DNA of 64,000 bases. Origin: Hamadaea tsunoensis DSM 44101 (GTDB taxonomy: Bacteria; Actinomycetota; Actinomycetes; Mycobacteriales; Micromonosporaceae). Below, in pieces: positions 52,125 through 62,734 of the stretch; the stretch's first letter is position 1, and every line of letters starts with the position of its first letter. Both the position numbers and the translations under genes were made by a program. The notes under the pieces were generated by a model. It worked only from the letters and a program-made list of their open reading frames with translations, searched no databases and was not told the origin of the DNA. The DNA is taken from the NCBI RefSeq assembly GCF_000428945.1, contig NZ_AUAX01000005.1, positions 186,001 through 250,000 of the forward strand, in the 5' to 3' direction.

Positions 52125-53960
52125 GTGCCGTCCCTGTTCCACCAGCCGCACCACGACGGCTCGGCCCTGTACGTCGCCGACCCCGCCCCGGCCCTGGGCG
52201 ACCTGGTCACGGTACGCGTCCGCGTACCGGCCGGGGCGGGGGTCAGCGAGGTGTGGGTGCGGACCACGCCCGACGCGGAACCCCGGTTCACCCAGGTACG
52301 CCACGACGGCGGCGAATGGTGGTCGGGGCTGGTCGAGGTCCGCAACCCCGTCACGAACTACCGGTTCTACCTGCTGTTCGACGAACGGGAGAGCGGCGGG
52401 CGGCCGCCGGCCTGGCTGACGGCCGCCGGGATCGTGGCCGACGACGTGCCCGACGCGACCGACTTCCGGCTGGTCGCGTACGCGGCCCCGCCGTCGTGGC
52501 CGGCCGACGCGGTCGTGTACCAGATCTTCCCCGACCGGTTCGCGCGGTCGGCGGCGGCGGGACCGGTGGCCGAGGCGGAACTGCCGGACTGGGCGCTGCC
52601 GTGCGACTGGGACACGACCGAGGTGCTCGGCCGCGGTCCCGGCGTCTCGGAGCAGTTCTTCGGCGGCGACCTCGACGGCATCACCGGGCACCTCGATCAC
52701 ATCGAGGCGCTGGGCGTGAACACCGTCTACCTGACCCCGGTCTTCCCGGCCCGGTCCAACCACCGGTACAACGCCTCGACGTTCGACCGGATCGACCCGC
52801 TGCTCGGCGGGGACGAGGCGTACCAGCGGCTGGCGCACGAACTGCACGCGCGCGGACTGCGGCTGGTCGGCGACATCACCACCAACCACTGCGGCGACGG
52901 GCACGAGTGGTTCGTATCAGCTTCGGATCCGAAGGCGCCCGAGCGGGAGATGTTCTTCTTCGGCCCCGAGTACGGGCTGGCCGAGGACGAGTACGAGTCG
53001 TGGAACGGTGTCCGGAGCCTGCCGAAGCTGAACTGGGCGAGCCCGCTCACCCGCGAATGGATGCTCGACGTGCTCCGGAAGTGGTTGCGGCCGCTCCCGG
53101 ATGGATCTCCGGCGCCGCTGGACGGGTGGCGGGTGGACGTGGCCAACATGACCGGGCGCCGCGCCGCGTCCGACCTCACCCACGAGGTCGCCGCGCTGCT
53201 GCGTACCGAGATCGCGGCGGTCCGGCCGGACGCGCTGCTGGTCGCCGAGCACATGCACGACGCGACCGGTGATCTCGACCGCGACGGCTGGCACGGCACC
53301 ATGAACTACGCGGGGTTCACCCGGCCCGTCTGGAGCTGGCTGGTCGCCGAGGGATCGCCGGCCGAGTTCTTCGGCGTACCGGGCGGGGTGCCGTCCCGGC
53401 CGGCCGAGTCCGCGGTCGCCACCATGCGGGCGTTCGCGGGGCGTACGTCCTGGCGGGCGCTGGTGAACTCGTGGACGCCGCTCGACTCGCACGACTCCGC
53501 CCGGATGCGGACGGTCGCCGGGTCCCGGCAACGCCATCTCGTCGCCGTCGGCCTGCAGATGACCCTCCCGGGTACGCCGATGATCTTCGCCGGTGACGAG
53601 TTCGGCCTGACGGGCTGGAACGGGGAGAACTCGCGTACGCCGATGCCGTGGAACCGGCCGGCCGATCGCGACCCGGCGACGCTGGACGCGTACACGAGCC
53701 TGATCGGCCTGCGCAACGACGAGCCGGCACTGCGCCACGGCGGCCTGCGGTGGGTGTACGCCGAGGGCGACGCCCTGGCCTTCCTGCGCGAGACGGCGGC
53801 CGGGTCGCTGCTGGTGCTGGCGCGGCGGGCGGCGGGCGCGGCGGTGGAGCTGGCGGGCCTGGGCGGCGGCGTGAACCTCTACGGTGGACTGCCGCTGAGC
53901 GGGGGCGCGCTGCCCGCGTCCGACGGGCCGACCCTGCAGGTCTGGCGCCTGGCGGGTTAG
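52125..53960 (+). CDS. GH13 neopullulanase/cyclomaltodextrinase-like enzyme
   Basis: Cytosolic maltodextrin-degrading enzyme, 611 residues. The N-terminal 120 residues form a CBM34-like beta-sandwich (LYVADPAPALGDLVTVRVRV, VTNYRFYLLFDE). The barrel follows with VYQIFPDRFARS (near 129), DITTNHCGDGHEWF (region I), GWRVDVANM (nucleophile Asp), LLVAEHMHDA (acid Glu) and PLDSHDSARM (third Asp), and a C-terminal beta domain. This architecture is that of neopullulanase, cyclomaltodextrinase or maltogenic amylase; which one cannot be told by eye. GTG 52125 has GAGGAGAG upstream. No signal peptide fits cleavage of sugars imported by MalEFG. Confidence 0.88.
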   Translation: MPSLFHQPHHDGSALYVADPAPALGDLVTVRVRVPAGAGVSEVWVRTTPDAEPRFTQVRHDGGEWWSGLVEVRNPVTNYRFYLLFDERESGGRPPAWLTAAGIVADDVPDATDFRLVAYAAPPSWPADAVVYQIFPDRFARSAAAGPVAEAELPDWALPCDWDTTEVLGRGPGVSEQFFGGDLDGITGHLDHIEALGVNTVYLTPVFPARSNHRYNASTFDRIDPLLGGDEAYQRLAHELHARGLRLVGDITTNHCGDGHEWFVSASDPKAPEREMFFFGPEYGLAEDEYESWNGVRSLPKLNWASPLTREWMLDVLRKWLRPLPDGSPAPLDGWRVDVANMTGRRAASDLTHEVAALLRTEIAAVRPDALLVAEHMHDATGDLDRDGWHGTMNYAGFTRPVWSWLVAEGSPAEFFGVPGGVPSRPAESAVATMRAFAGRTSWRALVNSWTPLDSHDSARMRTVAGSRQRHLVAVGLQMTLPGTPMIFAGDEFGLTGWNGENSRTPMPWNRPADRDPATLDAYTSLIGLRNDEPALRHGGLRWVYAEGDALAFLRETAAGSLLVLARRAAGAAVELAGLGGGVNLYGGLPLSGGALPASDGPTLQVWRLAG

Positions 53961-53970
53961 GCTGCCCGGC
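53958..53970 (+). promoter_or_regulatory. Leaderless -10 overlapping the GH13 stop codon
   Basis: TAGGCT (53958-53963) contains the upstream TAG stop and lies seven bases before GTG 53971. Confidence 0.5.
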
Positions 53971-54318
53971 GTGAAGGAAGCCATCCGCCTCATCCTGCTG
54001 TACGCCCACCTCATCGGGTTCGCCCTGCTGCTCGGCGGTGCCGTGACCCAGTGGCTGACCGGCAAGTTCCGGGTCAACACCGCGATGGTCATCGGCGCGG
54101 CGACCCAGGTCGTGACGGGTCTCGCGCTGGCCGCGCCGCTGCGCGGGGAGGGCCACGAGCCGCCGACGGCGAAGCTGATCGTCAAGGCCGTCCTCGGCAT
54201 TCTCATCGCCGGCATGGTGATCCCGCTGCGCAAGCGCGAGGAGATCTCGAAGGGCCATTTCCTGGGAATCCTGGGCATGGTGCTCGGGACCGCCGCCGTC
54301 GCCGTCTTCTGGCACTGA
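53971..54318 (+). CDS. Small membrane protein
   Basis: A 115-residue hydrophobic protein with four predicted membrane segments (about 4-26, 36-54, 67-86 and 94-113): LLYAHLIGFALLLGGAVTQW, VIGAATQVVTGLALAAPL, KLIVKAVLGILIAGMVIPL, GILGMVLGTAAVAVFW. I recognise it only as a common actinobacterial membrane protein of unknown role. GTG 53971 follows TAGGCT by seven bases. A hairpin follows directly. It is probably separate from the maltodextrin operon despite the 10-bp gap. Confidence 0.7.
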   Translation: MKEAIRLILLYAHLIGFALLLGGAVTQWLTGKFRVNTAMVIGAATQVVTGLALAAPLRGEGHEPPTAKLIVKAVLGILIAGMVIPLRKREEISKGHFLGILGMVLGTAAVAVFWH

Positions 54319-54341
54319 GACGGCTCGGCCGCCGGGCCGTC
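54319..54341 (+). terminator. Hairpin after the small membrane protein gene
   Basis: GACGGC/GCCGTC plus an inner CGG/CCG stem and one T.G pair, loop CCG; no T tract. Confidence 0.5.
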
Positions 54342-54600
54342 GCGGCGGGGGCCATCTTCGTCGATGTGCTCGGTCAAGACGGGCAAAAGCGATACATTTG
54401 CCCATGACGGGGATCATGGCCGGTGCCTGTGGTGATCTATTCCACCACTTGGTCACGCGGCCATAACGGGTGCTCAACAACAGGGCACGATGATCAGCCG
54501 TTGGGCAGGGAGACGCGTAATCTCCCGTCCGTAGATTCGTCGCAACTTGTTTGCATGTGCAGACTGGCGCTCGCGACGTCACATGGGAGAGGAGACCGTC
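54342..54600 (+). promoter_or_regulatory. Upstream region of the BMP lipoprotein gene
   Basis: This non-coding stretch is less GC-rich than its surroundings. It holds a small hairpin GGGAGA/TCTCCC (54508-54526) and the GGAGAGGAG ribosome site just before 54601. I see no recognisable purine riboswitch or clear -35/-10 pair, but the transporter promoter should lie here. Confidence 0.4.
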
Positions 54601-55683
54601 TTGCGCCCAGTGCGTGGGATGAAGATCGCCGCGGTCGCCGCGGTGAGCGGTCTGGCGCTTGTCGCCGCCGCGTGTAGCAAGCCCGCTGAGTCGCCCACCA
54701 GCGGCTCGTCCAGCGGCGGTACGGCCTACAAGGCCTGCATGGTGACCGACACGGGTGGTATCGACGACCACTCGTTCAACGCATCGACGTGGGCCGGCTT
54801 CCAGAAGGCGAAGTCGGCGAACTCGGCGATCGATATCAGCTACGTCTCGTCGACCTCGATGGACCAGTACGCCCCCAACCTGTCCAACCTGGCCGGCAAG
54901 AGCTGCAACTACATCCAGTCGGTCGGCGGCCTCATGGGTGACGCGACCGTCGCGGCCGCCAAGGCCAACCCGAAGATCCAGTACTCGATCGTCGACAACG
55001 GCAACGGCGACCAGGCGAACATCTTCCCGATCCAGTTCCAGACCCAGCAGGCCGCGTACCTCGCCGGCTACCTGGCGGCGGGCTACTCGAAGTCGGGCAA
55101 GGTCGGCACCTACGGCGGCATGAAGATCCCGCCGGTGACGATCTTCATGGACGGCTTCGTCGACGGCGTGAAGAAGTACAACGAGGTCCACGGCAAGAAC
55201 GTCCAGGTTCTCGGCTGGGACAAGGACAAGCAGGACGGTCTGTTCACGAACGACTTCGTGAAGCAGGACGCCGGCAAGCAGAAGTCCGACGCCCTCGCGG
55301 GCCAGGGCGCCGACGTGATCATGCCGGTCGCCGGTGGCGCCGGCCTGGGCACCGCCGCCAACGCGGGCTCCAAGTACGTCGTGATCTGGGTCGACGCCGA
55401 CGGCTGCAACACCACGCAGTACTGCTCGGTCATCCTGAGCACGGTCGTGAAGAACTCGACCGACGGTGTCGCGGACGCGGTCAGCAAGGCCGCCACGCAG
55501 AACGGCACGCTGCTGACGAACACCGGCTTCCAGGGCACGCTGGCCAACAACGGCGTCTCGCTCGCGCCGTACCACGAGTTCGACTCGAAGATCGACGCCG
55601 CCCTGAAGGCCGAGATCGAGGGCCTGAAGGCCGACATCATCTCGGGCAAGATCACGGTTTCGTCGCCGGCGCAGCCGAAGTGA
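54601..55683 (+). CDS. BMP-family nucleoside-binding lipoprotein
   Basis: Substrate-binding lipoprotein (basic membrane protein / PnrA family) of an ABC importer, most likely for nucleosides. The 360-residue precursor has a lipoprotein signal ending LVAAACS (Cys about 24). The family opening KACMVTDTGGIDDHSFNAS is clear, then YISSVGG-like IQSVGGLMGD, QTQQAAYLAGYLAAGYS and IWVDADGCNTTQYCS. TTG 54601 is chosen because GAGGAG lies six to seven bases upstream and the signal peptide starts there. cdd and deoA downstream support nucleoside specificity. It is followed by two hairpins, so the lipoprotein can be made in excess over the rest. Confidence 0.9.
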   Translation: MRPVRGMKIAAVAAVSGLALVAAACSKPAESPTSGSSSGGTAYKACMVTDTGGIDDHSFNASTWAGFQKAKSANSAIDISYVSSTSMDQYAPNLSNLAGKSCNYIQSVGGLMGDATVAAAKANPKIQYSIVDNGNGDQANIFPIQFQTQQAAYLAGYLAAGYSKSGKVGTYGGMKIPPVTIFMDGFVDGVKKYNEVHGKNVQVLGWDKDKQDGLFTNDFVKQDAGKQKSDALAGQGADVIMPVAGGAGLGTAANAGSKYVVIWVDADGCNTTQYCSVILSTVVKNSTDGVADAVSKAATQNGTLLTNTGFQGTLANNGVSLAPYHEFDSKIDAALKAEIEGLKADIISGKITVSSPAQPK

Positions 55684-55688
55684 TCCGT

Positions 55689-55718
55689 TCTCACCCGGGC
55701 GGGCACTCCCGGGTGAGA
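55689..55718 (+). terminator. Intercistronic hairpin after the BMP gene
   Basis: Perfect 11-bp stem TCTCACCCGGG/CCCGGGTGAGA, 8-base loop, followed by TT; a partial terminator or 3'-end stabiliser for the lipoprotein mRNA. Confidence 0.7.
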
Positions 55719-55754
55719 TTATCCGGCTAAGGCCGGTTTTGGTAGACAGCACAC

Positions 55755-55783
55755 CGGCCGCCCCGATCACACCGGGGCGGCCG
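55755..55783 (+). terminator. Second hairpin between the BMP and ATPase genes
   Basis: Perfect 11-bp stem CGGCCGCCCCG/CGGGGCGGCCG with loop ATCACAC, extended outside by GCACAC/GTGTGC after a 2-base bulge. Confidence 0.7.
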
Positions 55784-55899
55784 CTGTGTGCCGGGGCCCG
55801 TCGGCTCCGGCCGAACGTCTGCTAGAAATGACCGCCCGCGTGCACAAGAATCTTGCGCACGCCCCTGCGATGCGATCAGCCGGCACAAGGAGGTCCCCG

Positions 55900-57497
<1,598 letters not shown>

Positions 57498-57501
<4 letters not shown>

Positions 57502-58901
57502 GCGACGAGAACCCCCCGATCGAGCCGGGCGGCACGCCGGAGACCGGCCCCGAGCCCGGCAAGGGCGGCATGCTGCCGGTGCACCCCGACGCACTGCGCG
57601 CCGACCGGGAGGCCGCCGGCCCCGACGCCGTCCGGCAGCCGGCCGATACGCCCGCACCTCAGCCCAAGCGGACCCTCGGCCAGGCGTTCCTGGACGAGTT
57701 GTGGGCGGACAACGCGTTCACCGTGACGCTGCTGGCGATCGTGCTGGCCGCGATCGTCGGCGCGGTGCTCATGGTGCTGGGCGACGAGCCGACCCGCCAG
57801 CAGTGGGCCTACTTCTTCTACCAGCCCGGCAAGACCCTGTCGGCCTCCTGGGACCTGGTCAGCTCGGCGTACGGGAACATGTTCAAGGGCTCGATCATCG
57901 ACCCGGACAGCTTCAACCGCTGGATCTGGGGCGTAGACAACGTCACCTGGCAACGGGTGATGTACCCGATCTCGGAGACGCTGACCTTCGCCGCCCCGCT
58001 GATCTTCACCGGCCTCGCCTCGGCCCTGCCGTTCCGGGCCGGGCTGTTCAACATCGGCGGCCAGGGCCAGGCGATCATGGGCGCGATCGGCGGTGCGACG
58101 GTCGGCTTCGCCTTCTCCGCGCCCGGCGCGACGGCGTGGATCCTGTCCACCCTCGCGGGTGCCCTGTTCGGCGCCCTCTACGGTCTGATCGTCGGCGTGC
58201 TGAAGGCGCGTACCGGGGCGCACGAGGTCATCGTGACGATCATGATGAACTACATCGCCCTGCTGTTCCTCGGCTGGTACATCCTGCAGAAGGGGATCCA
58301 CGACCCGAACCGCCCGGACGCGATCAGCAAGCCGGTGCACCCGCAGGCGATGTTCCCCAAGATCTTCGGACCCACCGCGACCGACGCCGGCCTGCGGGCC
58401 AACCTCGGCATCGTGCTCGCCCTGCTGGCCGCGTGGGGGGTGTCCTGGCTGCTGCGCCGGGGCACCTTCGGCTTCGAACTGCGGGCCGTCGGATACAACC
58501 AGGACGCCGCGCGTACCGCCGGCATGTCGGTGGGGCTGACGCTCGCGCTGACGATGGGCCTCGCGGGCGCGCTCGCCGGCCTCGGCGGCGTCACGATGGT
58601 GCACGGCGACGCCCGGGCGCTGTCCGCGGACGTCGTCGGCCAGATCGGCTTCAACGGCATCCTGGTCGCCCTGCTCGGCCGCGTGAAACCGTGGGGGGTG
58701 GTCTGGGCCGGGCTGCTGTTCGGCGCGATGACCGCCGGCGGGCTGCGGATGCAGGCCGACCCCGGCATCTCCACCGAACTCGTCACCGTCATCCAGGCGC
58801 TGATCGTCATGTTCGTCGCCGCCCCGATGCTGGTGAAGGCCATCTTCCGGCTCCGCAAGTCACCGTCGAGCGCCGCGCACGTCGGCCTGGCCCAGGGGTA
58901 G
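57498..58901 (+). CDS. Nucleoside ABC transporter permease 1
   Basis: First membrane subunit of the nucleoside importer (BPD_transp_2/LIV-H-like family), 467 residues. A Pro/Glu/Asp-rich cytoplasmic lead of about 65 residues is longer than usual; then eight to nine membrane segments. Family motifs are PLIFTGLASALPFRAGLFNIGGQGQ near 166-190, GAHEVIVTIMMNYIALLF and GLAGALAGLGG. ATG 57498 overlaps the ATPase stop; the next permease starts 3 bp after its own stop. Confidence 0.91.
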
Positions 58902-58904
58902 GCA

Positions 58905-60173
58905 ATGACCGCAACCACTCTCGACACGGCCGTGGTGGCGCCGGCGGCGTACTGGACGCGGGCCCGCAAGACGGGGCTCATCCTGACCGTCCTCGGCGTC
59001 ATCGCCACCGTCGTGTTCGGCGCCCTGGCGAGCAGCCGCAGCGCCCACTTCTCGTTCGGCACCGACGTGAGCGGGGCGGCGATGTCGATCCCCGGCCGGC
59101 TCGGGGCGATCGTCTTCGGCCTGGTCGCCCTCGGCGCCGGGCTCGCGCTGTACTTCACCCAGGCCCGGTACGGGCTGTGGACGAGCATCTCCCTCGCCGC
59201 CTTCGTGATCTCCTCGCTGTGCTGGCAGATCTCCCGGGCAGCCACCGGCGACACCATCGCCCTCGGGCTGCTCGCCCAGCTCACCGTGCTCGCCGCGCTG
59301 CCGCTCATCTACGGGTCCATCAGCGGCGTGCTGTGCGAGAAGACCGGCGTCGTCAACGTCGCGATCGAGGGTCAGCTGCTCACCGGCGCCTTCTTCGCCG
59401 CGTTCGTCGGCTCGGTCACCCACAATCCGTGGCTCGGGCTGATCGCGGCGGCGCTGGGCGGCGTACTGATCTCTGCGCTGCTGGCCTTCTTCGCCATCCG
59501 GTACGTGGTCGAGCAGGTCGTCATCGGCATCGTGCTCAACAGCTTCGCCCTGGGCATCACCGGCTACCTGTACGAGCAGATCATGCAGAAGAACGCGGCG
59601 TACAACTCGCCGGGCAGCCTGCCGGTCTGGGAGATCCCGCTGCTGTCGAAGATCCCGATCCTCGGGCCCGCGGTGTTCACCGGGACCATCCTCACCTACG
59701 GCGCCTTCCTCGTCGTCGCGGTCGTCGCGATCGCCCTCACGCGTACGCGCTGGGGACTGCGTACGCGGGCGGTCGGCGAGCACCCGACGGCGGCCGACAC
59801 GCTCGGTGTCCGCGTACTCGGCCTGCGCTGGGCGAACGTGCTGATGGCGGGCGTCGTGGCGGGTTTCGGCGGCGCCTACTTCTCGATGGTGTCGGCGACC
59901 AGCTTCACCAAGAACCTGACGGGCGGCGCCGGCTTCATCGCGCTGGCCGCCATGATCTTCGGCCGGTGGCAGCCGATCGGCGCCTTCCTGGCCGCCCTGT
60001 TCTTCGGCTTCGCCGGCGCGCTCGCCTCGATCCTGGGCAGCATCGCCACCCCCATCCCGAGCGCCTTCCTCAACATGCTGCCCTACATCGCGACGATCTT
60101 CGCGGTGGCCGGGCTGGTGGGCCGCGTACGCGCGCCCGCCGCGGACGGCAAACCCTGGGTGAAGGGACACTGA
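58905..60173 (+). CDS. Nucleoside ABC transporter permease 2
   Basis: Second membrane subunit, 422 residues with about ten predicted membrane segments. The family pattern GVVNVAIEGQLLTGAFFAAF lies near 147-166, FAIRYVVEQVVIGIVLNSFALG near 196-217, and FGGAYFSMVSATSFTKNLT near 323. It pairs with the permease just upstream. The cytidine deaminase gene starts 1 bp after its stop (TGAGATG), so uptake and salvage genes are one operon. Confidence 0.91.
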   Translation: MTATTLDTAVVAPAAYWTRARKTGLILTVLGVIATVVFGALASSRSAHFSFGTDVSGAAMSIPGRLGAIVFGLVALGAGLALYFTQARYGLWTSISLAAFVISSLCWQISRAATGDTIALGLLAQLTVLAALPLIYGSISGVLCEKTGVVNVAIEGQLLTGAFFAAFVGSVTHNPWLGLIAAALGGVLISALLAFFAIRYVVEQVVIGIVLNSFALGITGYLYEQIMQKNAAYNSPGSLPVWEIPLLSKIPILGPAVFTGTILTYGAFLVVAVVAIALTRTRWGLRTRAVGEHPTAADTLGVRVLGLRWANVLMAGVVAGFGGAYFSMVSATSFTKNLTGGAGFIALAAMIFGRWQPIGAFLAALFFGFAGALASILGSIATPIPSAFLNMLPYIATIFAVAGLVGRVRAPAADGKPWVKGH

Positions 60174-60174
60174 G

Positions 60175-60606
60175 ATGGCCGGAGGACTGCCCGGATCGCA
60201 TCTGCGCCGGGCCAAGCCGCGCGAGGTCGACTTCGCGGCCCTGCGCGAGCTGGCCGTGGTCGCGATGCGGCACGCGTACGCGCCGTACTCGAAGTTCCCG
60301 GTCGGCGTGGCGGCCCTGGTCGACGACGGCCGGCTGATCAGCGGCTGCAACGTCGAGAACGCCTCCTACGGCCTGACCCTGTGCGCCGAGTGCGGCCTGG
60401 TCAGCGAGCTGCACCGGACCGGCGGCGGCCGGCTTGTCGCGATCTCCTGCGTCGACGGCAACGGGGATCCGCTGACGCCGTGCGGGCGCTGCCGCCAGCT
60501 GCTGTTCGAGCACGGCGGCGAGCACTGCCTCGTGGAGACGGCCGACGGGCACACCACCGTCGGCGAGCTGTTGCCGGGAGCCTTCGGCCCCGCGAACCTC
60601 GAGTAA
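60175..60606 (+). CDS. cdd: Cytidine deaminase
   Basis: Zinc enzyme converting cytidine and deoxycytidine to uridine and deoxyuridine. The 143-residue homotetrameric-type protein shows AYAPYSKFPVGVAAL near 32-46, CNVENASYGLTLCAECG (zinc Cys and catalytic Glu, near 60-76) and PCGRCRQLLFEH (two zinc Cys, near 102-113). It has a longer N-terminal lead (MAGGLPGSHLRRAKPREV) than most. Located between importer permeases and deoA, it processes imported nucleosides. Confidence 0.94.
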   Translation: MAGGLPGSHLRRAKPREVDFAALRELAVVAMRHAYAPYSKFPVGVAALVDDGRLISGCNVENASYGLTLCAECGLVSELHRTGGGRLVAISCVDGNGDPLTPCGRCRQLLFEHGGEHCLVETADGHTTVGELLPGAFGPANLE

Positions 60607-60619
60607 GGAATCACAGCAC

Positions 60620-61894
60620 ATGAGCTTCGCCGCGGTGGACGTCATCCGGACCAAGCGCGACGGCGGCGTCCTGTCCGACGCGCAGATCGACTGGGTCGTG
60701 GACGCGTACACGAAGGGGGCCGTCGCGGACGAGCAGATGTCCGCGCTGGCCATGGCGATCCTGCTGCGGGGCATGACGCCCGCGGAGATCGCCCGGTGGA
60801 CGCACGCGATGATCGCCTCGGGGGAGCGGCTGGACCTGTCCGGCGTGTCCCGGCCGACCGTGGACAAGCACTCCACCGGCGGTGTCGGTGACAAGATCAC
60901 GCTGCCGCTGACCCCGCTGGTCGCGGCGTGCGGTGCGGCCGTGCCCCAGCTGTCCGGCCGCGGCCTCGGGCACACCGGCGGCACGCTGGACAAGCTGGAG
61001 GCGATCCCGGGCTGGCGCGCGGCGCTCAGCAACGAGGAGTTCATCGCCCAGCTCAGTGCCGTCGGCGCCGTGATCTGCCAGGCCGGTGAGGGCCTCGCCC
61101 CCGCCGACCGCAAGCTGTACGCCCTCCGCGACGTCACGGGGACGGTCGAGGCGATCCCGCTGATCGCCAGTTCGATCATGAGCAAGAAGATCGCTGAGGG
61201 AACCTCCGCGCTGGTCCTGGACGTGAAGGTGGGCTCGGGCGCGTTCATGAAGTCGGCGGCCGACGCCCGGACGCTGGCCGAGACGATGGTGGAGCTGGGC
61301 AAGGCGCACCACGTCACCACCGTCGCCCTCCTCACCGACATGAGTACGCCGCTCGGCCTCGCCGTGGGCAACGGCGTCGAGGTGCAGGAGTCGCTGGACG
61401 TGCTGTCCGGCGGCGGCCCGGCCGACATCGTGGAGCTGACCCTGGCCCTCGCCCGGGAGATGCTGGCCGCGGCGGGCATCGACGCCGACCCGGCCGAGGC
61501 GCTGCGCGACGGCCGGGCCATGGACGCCTGGCGGGCGATGATCCGCGCCCAGGACGGCGACCCGGACGCGCCCCTCGCCACCGCCCGCGAGACCGAGGTC
61601 GTCCGCGCGTCCCGCGACGGGCACGTGACCGCGGTCGACGCCATGGGCATCGGACTGGCCGCCTGGCGGCTCGGCGCCGGCCGGGCCCGCAAGGAGGATC
61701 CGGTCAGCGCCGCCGCGGGCGTACTGCTCAAGGCGAAGCCGGGTGACCGGGTCGCCGCCGGGGACGTCCTCGCGGAACTGCGGGCCGACGACGCCGCTCG
61801 GATCCCCGCGGCGCTGCCGGACGCCGAAGGCGCGTTCACGCTGGCCGATGCCCCTGTCGCCGGCCGGCCGCTGGTGATCGACCGGGTAGCGTAG
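60620..61894 (+). CDS. deoA: Thymidine phosphorylase
   Basis: Phosphorolyses thymidine/deoxyuridine to free base and deoxyribose 1-phosphate. The 424 residues contain the signature KHSTGGVGDKITLPLTPLVAACG near 84-106, SGRGLGHTGGTLDKLEAIPG (near 114-133) and the phosphate/nucleoside-binding SSIMSKKIAEGTSALVLDVK near 187-206. The C-terminal PYNP domain is present. It begins 13 bp after cdd with an AAGGAA site; its product would need deoC, which is not in the window. The next gene's -10 overlaps its stop codon. Confidence 0.95.
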   Translation: MSFAAVDVIRTKRDGGVLSDAQIDWVVDAYTKGAVADEQMSALAMAILLRGMTPAEIARWTHAMIASGERLDLSGVSRPTVDKHSTGGVGDKITLPLTPLVAACGAAVPQLSGRGLGHTGGTLDKLEAIPGWRAALSNEEFIAQLSAVGAVICQAGEGLAPADRKLYALRDVTGTVEAIPLIASSIMSKKIAEGTSALVLDVKVGSGAFMKSAADARTLAETMVELGKAHHVTTVALLTDMSTPLGLAVGNGVEVQESLDVLSGGGPADIVELTLALAREMLAAAGIDADPAEALRDGRAMDAWRAMIRAQDGDPDAPLATARETEVVRASRDGHVTAVDAMGIGLAAWRLGAGRARKEDPVSAAAGVLLKAKPGDRVAAGDVLAELRADDAARIPAALPDAEGAFTLADAPVAGRPLVIDRVA

Positions 61895-61898
61895 GTTC
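61887..61898 (+). promoter_or_regulatory. Leaderless -10 of the DUF4272 gene, overlapping the deoA stop
   Basis: TAGCGT (61887-61892), six bases, then GTG 61899. Confidence 0.55.
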
Positions 61899-62579
61899 GT
61901 GGCCGCCGTCCTCGCCCCCGACCCGATCGCCACCCGCCTCGCGAACCTCGCCGAGATACAGCGCCTGGGGTTGCCGCTGCCACCCGAGAGCTACCCGTTC
62001 GTGTGGGAACCCGGCGACACGGTCGCGCTGCGCCCCACGGTCCAGATCGAGGCGCGCGCGGCGGTCCTCTACGTCATCCTCGAACGCTGCTTCGGCATGC
62101 CGGTCGACCATGCGCTCGCCTGGCTCGACGCCAACCGGCTCAACGACGAGGTCACCGACTTCGAGTTCGACTTCATCAAGGGCGGGGTGGGGGACCAGCA
62201 CGCCTTCGCGCTGCACCTGGACGCCCTCGCCGCGCTGACCTGGATGCTCGGCCTGTCCCGGCGCCTGGATCCCACCGCCCCACCGGACGATCACATGGCG
62301 CTCATGCCCGATCTGACCCGCTCGGAGACGTTCGAGGAATGGCGGTCGCGCATCCTGCCCGCGCCGCGCGAACCCGAGCTCATCGCCGCGGTGCTGGACC
62401 TCTACTACTGCCTCGACTGGTCGTTCCAGGCCGCGGAAGCGCAGGGCCTCTCCCTCCCGGGCGTGTTGGACTCAGCCGCGATCGGGCAGCGCCGGTGGGG
62501 GCTGGAGTGGGCGGTGGTTCTCGCCGGCCCGTACCAGGAAGCGCCCGTCGGCTGGGAAGAGATAGATCTTTCTACGTAG
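61899..62579 (+). CDS. DUF4272-like protein
   Basis: A 226-residue soluble protein resembling DUF4272 (function unknown): RPTVQIEARAAVLYVILERCFG near 45-66, FIKGGVGDQHAFALHLDALAALTWMLGL near 88-115 and the closing LYYCLDWSFQAAEAQG and RRWGLEWAV. The two Trp-containing helices are typical. No membrane segment or signal. GTG 61899 follows TAGCGT by six bases, so it has its own leaderless promoter although only 4 bp from deoA. Relation to nucleoside salvage is not evident. Confidence 0.65.
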   Translation: MAAVLAPDPIATRLANLAEIQRLGLPLPPESYPFVWEPGDTVALRPTVQIEARAAVLYVILERCFGMPVDHALAWLDANRLNDEVTDFEFDFIKGGVGDQHAFALHLDALAALTWMLGLSRRLDPTAPPDDHMALMPDLTRSETFEEWRSRILPAPREPELIAAVLDLYYCLDWSFQAAEAQGLSLPGVLDSAAIGQRRWGLEWAVVLAGPYQEAPVGWEEIDLST

Positions 62580-62734
62580 TGGCTTAAGATCGAATTCAAG
62601 TGCCTGAAGAGCATCTTGTCCCGGGTTCGTCGATCTCACCTCCGCTCCTCGCGCGGGAGACCGTTCCGGCGCGGGGCGCCTCCACTGCCAGGTGAGTGGG
62701 GCGACGCATCGTTCGCCGTCGTTCCCTCGCGCTC

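Noticed and set aside
54342-54600. Possible purine or other riboswitch before the nucleoside-binding lipoprotein
   Set aside because: Only a short hairpin is visible; no conserved aptamer pattern could be recognised.
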